This document shows, piece after piece, positions 44,683 to 54,696 of a stretch of 64,000 nt of DNA. The stretch lies in assembly GCF_033807715.1 (NCBI RefSeq), contig NC_084606.1:39142478-39206477 (forward strand), in the 5' to 3' direction. The position numbers were made by a program, and so were the translations under genes. The notes under the pieces were generated by a model. The model was not told the DNA's origin, searched no databases, and was given only the letters and a program-made list of their open reading frames with translations. Every line of letters starts with the position of its first letter. Within the stretch, counting starts at the first letter, position 1. This DNA comes from Cololabis saira. Taxonomy: Eukaryota > Chordata > Actinopteri > Beloniformes > Belonidae.

Positions 44683-44781
44683 CGTGGTGGTGGTGATGAT
44701 CTCCTCGGTGACGACCCTCAGCGTGTCCACCACAGATATGTATCCCAGCCTCCGGGCAATGCCCAGGGCAGTGTTACCATT
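44683..44781 (-). CDS. ank3: ank3 exon, last ankyrin repeat ([18 protein letters not shown])
   Basis: A 99-nt phase-0 exon with acceptor ttctccag and donor gtacgc. It encodes [19 protein letters not shown] and ends EEIITTTT. This is the C-terminal capping repeat of vertebrate ankyrins, followed by the threonine run that leads into the linker to the first ZU5 domain. Confidence 0.94.
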
Positions 44782-44864
44782 CTGGAGAAGAAAAGAAAGG
44801 TGTATTATCTTGACACGGCAGCACGGACAGAGCAGCTGGCAGAGTGTGGGAGGTGTTTACTCAC

Positions 44865-44963
44865 CACCGTCATGGCGTTGGGTTTAGCTCCGTACTGCAG
44901 CAGAACATTAATGATGTGTGTGTTTCCCTGCTGGGCTGCTTGGTGGAGGGGAGTGTATCCATT
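44865..44963 (-). CDS. ank3: ank3 exon, one ankyrin repeat ([18 protein letters not shown])
   Basis: A 99-nt phase-0 exon with acceptor cctcatcag and donor gtgagt. It encodes [20 protein letters not shown] and ends [22 protein letters not shown] is a diagnostic block of the penultimate ankyrin repeat. Confidence 0.94.
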
Positions 44964-45137
44964 CTGATGAGGAATCACAACTTTATTCAGCATTCAATAA
45001 CATCATAAGCAGGGCTGCTTCACCCAAATGATCTGATAGATCAGACAAACTAGTGACCACCAAGAAAAATTAGTCTAAAATCTTGTAAAGTGAATGAATA
45101 TAGTCAACATCTGTTGTAGGGAACTGCTTTGGATGAC

Positions 45138-45236
45138 CTTGGTTTTGGCGTTGACACCAGCTCCGTTTTGAAGTAAGAAGTTGACCATCTTGGCATTTCC
45201 GTAGTGGCAGGCTACGATCAGAGGGGTGTAGCCCAG
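45138..45236 (-). CDS. ank3: ank3 exon, one ankyrin repeat ([18 protein letters not shown])
   Basis: A 99-nt phase-0 exon with acceptor tttcccag and donor gtcatc. It encodes [20 protein letters not shown] and ends NAKTK. Human ANK3 has MGYTPLHVGCHYGN at this place, so the usual TPLH histidine is isoleucine here (TPLI). The string otherwise matches ankyrin-G closely. Confidence 0.92.
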
Positions 45237-45337
45237 CTGGGAAAGAACAGACATGAGCTTTACTGGAACTGCTATTCATGCACTGGATAAATCCAGCAGA
45301 AGCTGAACCAAGCTGTGGGCTGTCTCAGCTTTTGCCT

Positions 45338-46384
45338 GCTTTCACACCTGTGGCCCGTTTGTTTTGTTCCGATTCAGGGGCTAAATCGTTACAGTTGTTT
45401 CGTTTTTCGTTTGTGGTGTTTGTGTTCACAAGGCAACCGTCTGTAGCAGTTCAAAGCTGTTAAAAAATGCCATGCGCGAACCAACTGTTCTCTCATTGGT
45501 CAGAAATGAACGCGGAAGGAGTTTCTTCTTCCGTACCCCGGGAAAAACAACAAAGGTTATGAGTGAGTTGTGTGGGTTGCTGTGTGGATTCTGTTCTCAC
45601 TGCAAACGAACCGCTCCAGGTCTGGAATGGAAGCGAGCCGAGACCACCTTTCCTAGGAGATCTCGGCTCGCTTGTTTTGTCCCGCATCCGAGCCCGATCG
45701 CTGTGTTCACATGTACCAGGGGTCGGCAATCCAAAATGTTGAAAGAGCCATATTGGACCAAAAACACAAAAAAACAATATGTCTGGAGCCGCAAAAAATG
45801 AAAAGTCTCGTATAAGCCTTAGAATGAAGACAACACGTGCTGCATGTTTCTATATTAGTTAGAACTGGGGGAAGATTTTTTTTTTCATTATGCACTTTGA
45901 GAAAAAAGTCGAAATGTCCAGAAACAAGTCGAAATGTTAAGAAAAAAGTCAATTTCGTGAATAAAGTAGAAATGTCGAGAAAAAAGTCAAAATTTCGTGC
46001 AAAAAGTAGAAATTTTGAGAAAAAAGTCGAAATCTCTAGATTAAAAAGGAAAGAAAAAAGGAAGAAAAAATAAAAAAGGAAAAAAGACGAAAAAAAAGAA
46101 AAAAGAAAAAAAAAGAAAAAAAGGGAAAAAAGAGAAAAAAAGAAAAGAAAAAAAAGGAGAAAAAAGGTCAAACATTTTTGAAAAAGCTCCAGGGAGCCAC
46201 TAGGGCGGCGCTGTGGCTCTAGAGCCGCGGGTTGCCGACCCCCGTCCTAGGAGATCTCAGCTCACTTGTTTTGTCTCGCATCCGAGCGCAATTGCTGTGT
46301 TCACGTGTACCAAACCAACCGATCTTTAGGGGGAAACGCTCCCTGTTTCAGAACAACTGCTCCAAATGGGACAGGTGTGAAAGC
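45338..46384. mobile_element. outer MITE with GCTTTCACACCTGT ends
   Basis: Left GCTTTCACACCTGT and right ACAGGTGTGAAAGC are exact inverted copies. The element fills the intron between two ankyrin-repeat exons and is itself interrupted by a second element at 45717-46244. Confidence 0.7.
45717..46244. mobile_element. hAT-type MITE carrying the GTCGAAATGTC motif array
   Basis: Ends CAGGGGTCGGCAATCC and GGGTTGCCGACCCCCG are typical hAT termini. The interior (about 45895-46060) consists of GAGAAAAAAGTCGAAATGTC-type units, then an A-rich tract. The flanks are a 70-bp imperfect direct duplication (CCTAGGAGATCTCGGCTCGC on the left, CCTAGGAGATCTCAGCTCAC on the right) rather than a clean 8-bp one. Confidence 0.75.
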
Positions 46385-46422
46385 ACACTCAGAGATGGAA
46401 GGATGCAGATAACTGCTCATAC

Positions 46423-46521
46423 TTTGGTCTGCTGGTCGAGGTTTGCTCCGTTCTTGGCAAGGATTTCTGCAACAGCTACTTTGTCTTCCTGAGCTGCCAG
46501 ATGGAGGGCAGTCAGGCCACT
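46423..46521 (-). CDS. ank3: ank3 exon, one ankyrin repeat ([18 protein letters not shown])
   Basis: A 99-nt phase-0 exon with acceptor tcctgcag and donor AAA then gtatga. It encodes [19 protein letters not shown] and ends LDQQTK. It is separated from the two-repeat exon by an intron of only 98 nt. A nested MITE (45338-46384) starts directly 3' of it. Confidence 0.92.
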
Positions 46522-46619
46522 CTGCAGGAGGGAAACACGCAGAACAGGGAGGTGAAGAAGCACTAGCAGAGAGATGAAAGACTGGTGCTCCGAGCTGCAG
46601 GCTTTGGTTTCCAGGTTAC

Positions 46620-46817
46620 CTTGGTGGGAACGTTGATCTGAGCTCCTTTGCTGATCAGCAGGGCGGCCATGTCGGTGTTTCCCTCCTGGGCGGCCAGGTG
46701 GAGCGGAGTGACGCCCTGCTTGGTCAGGATGTCGGTCTCAGCGTCGCACTGCAGCAGCACCGTGGCAATATCCATCTGGTTCTTCTTGGCGGCAATGTGC
46801 AGAGGAGTGTAGCCGTT
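46620..46817 (-). CDS. ank3: ank3 exon, two ankyrin repeats ([18 protein letters not shown] / [18 protein letters not shown])
   Basis: A 198-nt phase-0 exon with acceptor cccggcag and donor gtaacc. The first repeat begins [19 protein letters not shown], an invariant ankyrin block. The second begins [18 protein letters not shown] and ends NVPTK. Human ANK3 has QGIASVHLAAQEGHVDM here, so the fish copy keeps the regular TPLH signature that the human protein has lost. Confidence 0.94.
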
Positions 46818-46970
46818 CTGCCGGGACAGACACAGGTGGTACTGCTTAGGCTCTGCAGGACGCCATGGACACATGCTTGCAAAAGGAACATTTCTGGGAA
46901 ATTTCTGGGAAATGTCTTTAAGATCATGTATGGCAAACCTAAACAGGGACTATGTCATATATTTGTGGGT

Positions 46971-47746
46971 TTAACCCTTGTGCTGTCTTCGGGTCAAGGA
47001 AGGAAGAAGGGAAGAAGGGAGGAAAGAAGGAAGGAAGGAAGAATGAAAAGAAGGAGAGAAAGAAGGAAGAAAGGGAGAAAAGAAGGATGTAAGGAAGGGA
47101 GCAAATAAGAAAGGGAGGATGGGAGAAAAGGAAGGTAGAAAAGAAGGAAGGGAGGAAAGAAGGAAGGAAAGAGGAAGGGAAGAAGGAAGGAAGGGAAATA
47201 AGAAGGAAGGAAGGAAGGAAGGTAGGAAGGAAGGAAGGGAGAAAACAAGGAAAGAAGGAAGGGAGGAAAGAGGAAGGGAATAAGGAAGGAAGGAAGGAAG
47301 GAAGGAAGGAAGGAAGGAAGGAAGGAAGGAAGGAAGGAAGGAAGGAAAGAAGGAAGGAAGGGAGGAAAAAGGAAGGGAAGAAGGAAGGAAGGGAAGAAGG
47401 AAGGAAGGGAAGAAGGAAGGAAGGGAGAAAAGAGGAAGGGAGAAGGAAGGAAGGGAAGAAGGAAGGAAGGAAAGAAGGAAGGGAGAAAACAAGGAAAGAA
47501 GGAAGGAAGGGAGGAAAAAGGAAGGGAGGAAGGAAGGAAGGAAGGAAGGAAGGAAGGAAGGAAGGAAGGAAGGAAGGAAGGAAGGAAGGAAGGAAGGAAG
47601 GAAGGAAGGAAGGAAGGAAGGAAGGAAGGAAGGAAGGAAGGAAGGAAGGAAGGGAGAAAAGAGGAAGGGAGGAGGAAGGAGAGAGCAGGAGGAAAGAAGG
47701 ACAGAAGAATTAGGTCATTTTGACCCAAAGACAGTACAAGGGTTAA
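46971..47746. mobile_element. piggyBac-like MITE filled with a GGAA array
   Basis: TTAA-flanked; ends CCCTTGTGCTGTCTTCGGG and GACCCAAAGACAGTACAAGGG, the latter preceded by TTAGGTCATTTTGACC. GGAA interior. It lies about 150 bp upstream (minus-strand sense) of the two-repeat ankyrin exon at 46620-46817. Confidence 0.87.
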
Positions 47747-48257
47747 TCAATTCTTTCAGTCTAAACTCTTGAGACGTTTAAACCGATTTTAACTTCTGAT
47801 TTACAGTTATGGTATAAACTCGTTTGAATGTGTTCGTTGGACTAAAACTGCATCTGAAATCCCATCCTTCCACCCTAATGAGTAGCAAAAACAGTGTGAG
47901 ACTTTTTAGGGGGTCCAAAACATTAGTATGTACACAATAGTATGATTTATCCATACTCATTCTGGAGAAATGTATTAGTATGGATTGATGGACACTAGCT
48001 AAGCAGAAACTTCCCACAATGCAATGCAGCGGTGTTTGGTTGCTAAGTGCTGCGCATACACTTAGCAACCAACACAAATGGAGGATAACGTTAGTGGTAC
48101 CAAGCAAAGCAAAGGAGTAGTTACCATGGTAACAACTCCCCCTCGCAATGTCAGGACGTGCCGTGTGTCTCTGAGTAGTACGTTTGAATTAATGCATAGG
48201 CCTACTACTGATATTTACTCAAAAGTGTGCCGAACTTAAGTATACTTTTTGAGTATA
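47747..48257. other. intron with no recognised element
   Basis: Unique-looking sequence between two elements; no exon or repeat recognised. Confidence 0.5.
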
Positions 48258-48259
48258 TA

Positions 48260-48627
48260 CAGGACTGTCTCAGAAAATTAGAATATTGTGATAAAGTTCT
48301 TTATTTTCTGTAACGCAATTAAAAAAACAAAAATGTCATACATTCTGGATTCATTACAAATCAACTGAAATATTGCAAGCCTTTTATAATTTTAATATTG
48401 CTGATTATGGTTAACAGTTTAAGATTAAGATTCCCAGAATATTCTAATTTTCTGAGATAGGATATTTGAGTTTTCTTAAGCTGTAAACCATGATCGGTAA
48501 TATTAAAATAATAAAAGGCTTGCAATATTTCAGTTGATTTGTAATGAATCCAGAATGTATGACATTTTTGTTTTTGTAATTTGCATTACAGAAAATCACA
48601 ATATTCTAATTTTCTGAGACAGTCCTG
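48260..48627. mobile_element. Tc/mariner-type palindromic MITE
   Basis: Flanked by TA; ends CAGGACTGTCTCAGAAAATT and AATTTTCTGAGACAGTCCTG. Much of each half is inverted relative to the other (AAATATTGCAAGCCTTTTAT and its complement). A related end occurs at 52770-52806. Confidence 0.85.
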
Positions 48628-48784
48628 TACAGATAAACTGGCCTTGCCTCCGATGTAGATCCACACCCTTGACTAACCCCAAAGATGTTTTTTTATTGGT
48701 TTGTTGTTATTACTCGTCTCCTATTCTCCTATGAACACATCAGTGAGCACAATGCTGAGCAGGAGAATCCTGCACGAGTCTCAC

Positions 48785-48883
48785 CTTGGCCATGGTGTGG
48801 GGCGACGCCCCTTTGTCCAACAGCAGCAGCGCCACCTTCTGGTTATCGTAATGTGCTGCGACGTGGAGGGGGGTGAGGCCGTT
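48785..48883 (-). CDS. ank3: ank3 exon, one ankyrin repeat ([18 protein letters not shown])
   Basis: A 99-nt phase-0 exon with acceptor cctgcag and donor gtgaga. It encodes [20 protein letters not shown] and ends SPHTMAK. The [13 protein letters not shown] block is an almost invariant signature of vertebrate ankyrins. It lies between a Tc/mariner-type MITE (48260-48627) and a foldback element (49031-49540). Confidence 0.94.
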
Positions 48884-49030
48884 CTGCAGGGGGAGGGATG
48901 CCGGGTTCAGGAGGATTAAACAGCAGTTAGTGCAGCACGGGGCATTAAAACACTCACACACTTTCAGTTAACGAGGAATGTTAAAAAAGGACTGCAGGCT
49001 GGGATGAACGCAAGGAGAGTTATGCATGGA

Positions 49031-49540
49031 GTTTTGCTAATTTGAAAAGGAAATTGTAATTGAAAAACTAAGATTTGAACCTGAAAATTCAAGTTTTGAT
49101 TATGAACTTTTATAGTTTCAATTTTTTTTCAGTTTCAGATCTTTTTTTTCAGTTTCACATCTTTTTTTTAGTTTCAGATATTTTTTTCGGTTTCAGATCT
49201 TTTTTTTCAGTATCAGATCTTTTTTTTCAGTATCAGATCTTTTATTTCAGTTTCAGATCTTTTTTTTTCAGTATCAGATCTTTTTTTTCAGTATCAGCCT
49301 TCTCTGTTATACTGTCACTCATGATGCCACGCCCCTCCCAGTTGATGTCACGCCCCCTACGCCAGATCGGGGCTAAAAGTCGGAAACTGAAAAAAAAAAA
49401 ATCTGAAACTGAAAAAAAAAAGATGTGAAACTGAAAAAAAAAATGTAAACTGTAAAATGATAAGTTCATAATCAAAACTTGAATTTACAGGTTCAAATCT
49501 TAGTTTTTCAAATACAATTTCATTTTCAAATTAGCAAAAC
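49031..49540. mobile_element. foldback element with AGTTTCAGATCTTTTTTTTC tandem interior
   Basis: Left GTTTTGCTAATTTGAAAAGG and right CCATTTTCAAATTAGCAAAAC-like ends are inverted. The interior has about eight 20-bp units on the left and a few inverted ones on the right. No target duplication was defined. Confidence 0.6.
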
Positions 49541-49925
49541 GTATGGCCTTGATTTAGCTCCATAGTTATGGAGCAAATAAGAGAAAAGAGAAATCAAACA
49601 TAAAGAACCTTGCCGTGAAAAATTGTTGGTAATCCAACTGAATAAAAGGTTGATTTGATTCAGATTGATCTTACCAGGCCTTCTGCAGCCAAGTGAACCT
49701 CAACACAGAAAAGCAGCAACACATCACGTTACCCTCAAATGGAGGAAGACGTTTCATCAAGAAGCTATGGTGGCCCACAAGGGACAAACGCACTGCAACG
49801 CCCTAGTGGCAACGGAGAACGGCTTCAAGTACAGAAACGATTCAAATTCACAAACTCAAAACGAGGTACAAAAAGAGGAACGTGGTGCAAATGAAAAAAC
49901 CTCCCAAGGCCCTGACGGTAGAGCA

Positions 49926-52480
49926 GGAGTGTGTGTGGGATTCCTACCTAACGGTACAGTCGGGGTGTGTGTGGGATTCCTACCTGACGGTACAGTCAGT
50001 GTGTGTGGGATTCCTACCTGACGGTACAGTCAGTGTGTGTGGGATTCCTACCTGACGGTACAGTCGGAGTGTTTGTGGGATTCCTACCTGACGGTACAGT
50101 CAGTGTGTGTGGGATTCCTACCTGACGGGAGAGTCGGAGTGTGTGTGGGATTCCTACCTGACGGGAGAGTCGGGGTGTGTGTGGGATTCCTACCTGACGG
50201 TACAGTCAGTGTGTGTGGGATTCCTACCTGACAGGAGAGTCAGAGTGTGTGTGGGATTCCTACCTGACGGGAGAGTCGGAGTGTGTGTGGGATTCTTACC
50301 TGACGGGAGAGTCGGAGTGTGTGTGGGATTCCTACCTGACGGTACAGTCGGGGTGTGTGTGGGATTCCTACCTGACGGTACAGTCGGGGTGTGTGTGGGA
50401 TTCCTACCTGACGGTACAGTCAGTGTGTGTGGGATTCCTACCTGACAGGAGAGTCAGAGTGTGTGTGGGATTCCTACCTGACGGGAGAGTCGGAGTGTGT
50501 GTGGGATTCCTACCTGACGGGAGAGTCGGGGTGTGTGTGGGATTCCTACCTGACGGTAGAGCAGGAGTGTGTGTGGGATTCCTACCTGACGGTACAGTCG
50601 GGGTGTGTGTGGGATTCCTACCTGACGGTACAGTCGGGGTGTGTGTGGGATTCCTACCTGACGGTACAGTCAGTGTGTGTGGGATTCCTACCTGACGGTA
50701 CAGTCAGTGTGTGTGGGATTCCTACCTGACGGTACAGTCAGTGTGTGTGGGATTCCTACCTGACGGTACAGTCAGTGTGTGTGGGATTCCTACCTGACGG
50801 TACAGTCAGGGTGTGTGTGGGATTCCTACCTGACGGGAGAGTCGGGGTGTGTGTGGGATTCCTACCTGACGGTACAGTCGGGGTGTGTGTGGGATTCCTA
50901 CCTGACGGTACAGTCGGGGTGTGTGTGGGATTCCTACCTGACGGTACAGTCAGTGTGTGTGGGATTCCTACCTGACGGTACAGTCAGTGTGTGTGGGATT
51001 CCTACCTGACGGTACAGTCGAGTGTGTGTGGGATTCCTACCTGACGGTACAGTCGGGGTGTGTGTGGGATTCCTACCTGACGGTACAGTCAGTGTGTGTG
51101 GGATTCCTACCTGACGGTACAGTCAGTGTGTGTGGGATTCCTACCTGACGGTACAGTCAGTGTGTGTGGGATTCCTACCTGACGGTACAGTCAGTGTGTG
51201 TGGGATTCCTACCTGACGGTACAGTCAGTGTGTGTGGGATTCCTACCTGACGGGAGAGTCGGGGTGTGTGTGGGATTCCTACCTGACGGTACAGTCGAGT
51301 GTGTGTGGGATTCCTACCTGACGGTACAGTCGGGGTGTGTGTGGGATTCCTACCTGACGGTACAGTCAGTGTGTGTGGGATTCCTACCTGACGGTACAGT
51401 CAGTGTGTGTGGGATTCCTACCTGACGGTACAGTCAGTGTGTGTGGGATTCCTACCTGACGGTACAGTCAGTGTGTGTGGGATTCCTACCTGACGGTACA
51501 GTCAGTGTGTGTGGGATTCCTACCTGACGGTACAGTCAGTGTGTGTGGGATTCCTACCTGACGGTACAGTCAGTGTGTGTGGGATTCCTACCTGACGGGA
51601 GAGTCGGGGTGTGTGTGGGATTCCTACCTGACGGTACAGTCGGGGTGTGTGTGGGATTCCTACCTAACGGTACAGTCGGGGTGTGTGTGGGATTCCTACC
51701 TGACGGTACAGTCAGAGTGTGTGTGGGATTCCTACCTGACGGTACAGTCAGAGTGTGTGTGGGATTCCTACCTGACGGTACAGTCAGTGTGTGTGGGATT
51801 CCTACCTAACGGTACAGTCAGAGTGTGTGTGGGATTCCTACCTGACGGGAGAGTCGGGGTGTGTGTGGGATTCCTACCTGACGGTACAGTCGAGTGTGTG
51901 TGGGATTCCTACCTGACGGTACAGTCGGGGTGTGTGTGGGATTCCTACCTAACGGTACAGTCGGGGTGTGTGTGGGATTCCTACCTGACGGGAGAGTCGG
52001 GGTGTGTGTGGGATTCCTACCTGACGGTACAGTCGAGTGTGTGTGGGATTCCTACCTGACGGTACAGTCGAGTGTGTGTGGGATTCCTACCTGACGGTAC
52101 AGTCAGTGTGTGTGGGATTCCTACCTGACGGTACAGTCAGGGTGTGTGTGGGATTCCTACCTGACGGTACAGTCGAGTGTGTGTGGGATTCCTACCTGAC
52201 GGTACAGTCGAGTGTGTGTGGGATTCCTACCTGACGGTAGAGCAGGAGTGTGTATGGGATTCCTACCTGACGGTACAGTCGGGGTGTGTGTGGGATTCCT
52301 ACCTGACGGTACAGTCAGTGTGTGTGGGATTCCTACCTGACGGTACAGTCAGAGTGTGTGTGGGATTCCTACCTGACGGTACAGTCGGGGTGTGTGTGGG
52401 ATTCCTACCTGACGGTACAGTCAGAGTGTGTGTGGGATTCCTACCTGACGGTACAGTCGGGGTGTGTGTGGGATTCCTAC
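49926..52480. repeat. 35-bp minisatellite abutting an ankyrin-repeat exon, about 73 copies
   Basis: Unit GGATTCCTACCTGACGGTAC then AGTC(G/A)GGGTGTGTGTG, with 33- to 36-bp variants (CAGTGTGTGTG, GGGAGAGTCGG). On the minus strand every unit reads CAG then GTAGGAATCC, matching the authentic donor at 52480. The array therefore starts exactly at the exon edge. It is very homogeneous. Confidence 0.95.
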
Positions 52481-52579
52481 CTTCCCAGCAGAATCCGGAG
52501 GAGCGCGCCGCTGCAGCAGCAGCTTGGCCACTTCCAGGCTTCCGTACTTGGCGGCCACATGCAGCGGAGTGAAACCTTT
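52481..52579 (-). CDS. ank3: ank3 exon, one ankyrin repeat ([18 protein letters not shown])
   Basis: A 99-nt phase-0 exon. The acceptor is ctctgcag and the donor is AAG then gtaggaatcc. It encodes [19 protein letters not shown] and ends PDSAGK; human ANK3 has [18 protein letters not shown]. The exon is intact, but its intron begins inside a 2.5-kb minisatellite whose every unit repeats the donor-like string on the minus strand, so many decoy donors lie immediately downstream. Confidence 0.93.
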
Positions 52580-52956
52580 CTGCAGAGAGAGACGGGGACG
52601 GAGAGACGTCTCAACACGGTGGCAGATGAACATCTGTGAGCCCAGAGCTGAGCCCAGATGCTTTATTCACCTTCAACCCCCCAAATGTCTAATGCTTTCA
52701 GCTCCATTTCTTTTATTCACATCCATTTTTTGCATTTCATGCCTGCAAACTTACTAAAAAAGTTCAAACTTTATCACAATATTCAAATTTTCTGAGACAG
52801 TCCTGTACATATGTATTATGTATATGTATGTAGATCTTTTTATCTTATATATCTTTTTTATCCTGTTGTTTTTAATTTTACTTGTCTTGTTTTATATTTG
52901 TAGCTGTGAAGCGTCTTTGAGATATTTTAAAAGTGCTTTATAAATAAAATTGATTA

Positions 52957-53091
<135 letters not shown>

Positions 53092-54480
53092 CTCCCTCCA
53101 CAGCGTCCCTGGACGTTGCCCTTATTTGTGTATTATCACTAAAATCGGGGCGGCGTGGCATCAGACAGAAATCCCTTCACTTAAACAAGAATGTGCTTTC
53201 AGGTTATTGTCCTGAAGCGACTAGCAGCTGACTGACGTGCTGATGAAACCCCTGGTAACTCCCAGCCTGGGAGACGAGGCGGAGCTTCCGTTTGGCCCTG
53301 CGTCCTGCAGAGGGAGCACTTTAACCGTGTGAGAACCCTGAACGGAGCACATGACCGGTGTTTACCACCCAGCCCTGCTGGAGCGGCCGCTCCTTTGTTT
53401 GCTCAGCTCTGGTTTGGACGTCAAACATGCACAGAAAAAAAAACTGGAGATGAGAACACGAGAGTCGAGGGTAACGCATGTGTCCTGGTCAAAATAATGT
53501 AGTCGGGATCGATGGCTTTTACTTTTGTCTCACGACGCCACAGCTCTCGGTGGTTTGGTTTCTATAGCAACAGCCACATCCCTCGTCCCCAGAGAGAGGT
53601 CAATCTGGACCCGGTGAACCGAACACAGCGTCCCAAATGGCTTCGTTTCACTGTTTCACTGTTCTTGTTACATGAAGAAATGACTCCAGTGAGGAGCGGT
53701 GCAAAGCGCTGATCTTCAGGGTTCCGCCTCTTCACATAAACATCTCCACCATCACGATGATAAATCACTGGAACGGTCTGGGGCTTTAGGAGGGTTCAGA
53801 CGCAGGCGGCAGCTTTACAGCCTCATCAATCTTTCATCAGAAGTGGGTCAGATAGACGGGCCGGCCGTAATCACAGGCGTCAGTGCAGCCCCAACTGGAT
53901 TACGCTTCATTTTGATTTTCTTTTGCGCCAATTACAAGCCTCACTGCTCTCCCCAAGAACCAAACGTCAGCAGGACGTGTCGGGTGTGGCACGGATGGAT
54001 TCCCTTCTTCTCCTTACATTCAGATTACATTTATAACTGCTAATCTTCTCAGTCAGCTCAGGCTGATCAGATCCGGAGAGAGTCAGACCGTCTTCATTTA
54101 CACATTTACATGCATTTCTCCAAATCCAGATGAATTGATTGGATACGTTTTGCAGGTTGAAGTGTACAGCAGGGGTCTCCAACCCACTTCCTCCCAAGCT
54201 CCCATCGTAGTGACAGGTTGTCTAATAATACCTGAATTTAGTGCTATTAAACATACTGTATGTACAGTAACCTCCGACTATCTGTCCAGTAAACACCTCA
54301 CTAAAGCAATGATAACCTTATGGTAATCTTAAACATGCTGTTGGGATATCGATGTATGGCCTTCAGTCTATTTACAGTCTAATGAAGTCCCATCTGGTTG
54401 TAGGAGGGACTTTCTCATGGATAACTGTTTTGAAAAGAATATAGAACAACGTGTCCAACCTCCGGTGAAAATAATATGTA
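53092..54480. other. intron with no recognised element
   Basis: About 1.4 kb of mixed-composition sequence with no exon, tandem array or terminal repeats that I can see. Confidence 0.5.
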
Positions 54481-54615
54481 ATAGAGGGAATGTGCATGAC
54501 GTCACAGATACGACTTCACAGCGGGTTACGCTCACTGAGTGACAGAAAGACTGAGTGTCAGAAAGACTGAGTGGCAGCGTAAACTTTCAGTTTGAGCATC
54601 TGGAAAACATCTAAA

Positions 54616-54693
54616 ATGGGAAAGAGCTGTTTTGCGATCGACTGTACTCATAGATTTACTCATAGAGTTATCGTTTTAAAGACTGCCGAAAAA
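54616..54693 (+). pseudogene. THAP-domain N-terminal remnant of a transposase
   Basis: A short frame MGKSCFAIDCTHRFTHRVIV then a few residues before a stop. The first two zinc-ligand cysteines are in typical THAP context (M-x-K-x-C and D-C). The remainder of the domain and the transposase are missing. Confidence 0.5.
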
Positions 54694-54696
54694 TAA

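Noticed and set aside
44350..44967. Plus-strand frame of 205 codons
   Set aside because: It overlaps two confirmed minus-strand ankyrin-repeat exons and repeat fragments; no recognisable product.
49926..52572. Plus-strand frames reading [12 protein letters not shown] repeats
   Set aside because: Minisatellite translated by chance; units vary from 33 to 36 bp and the frame breaks repeatedly.
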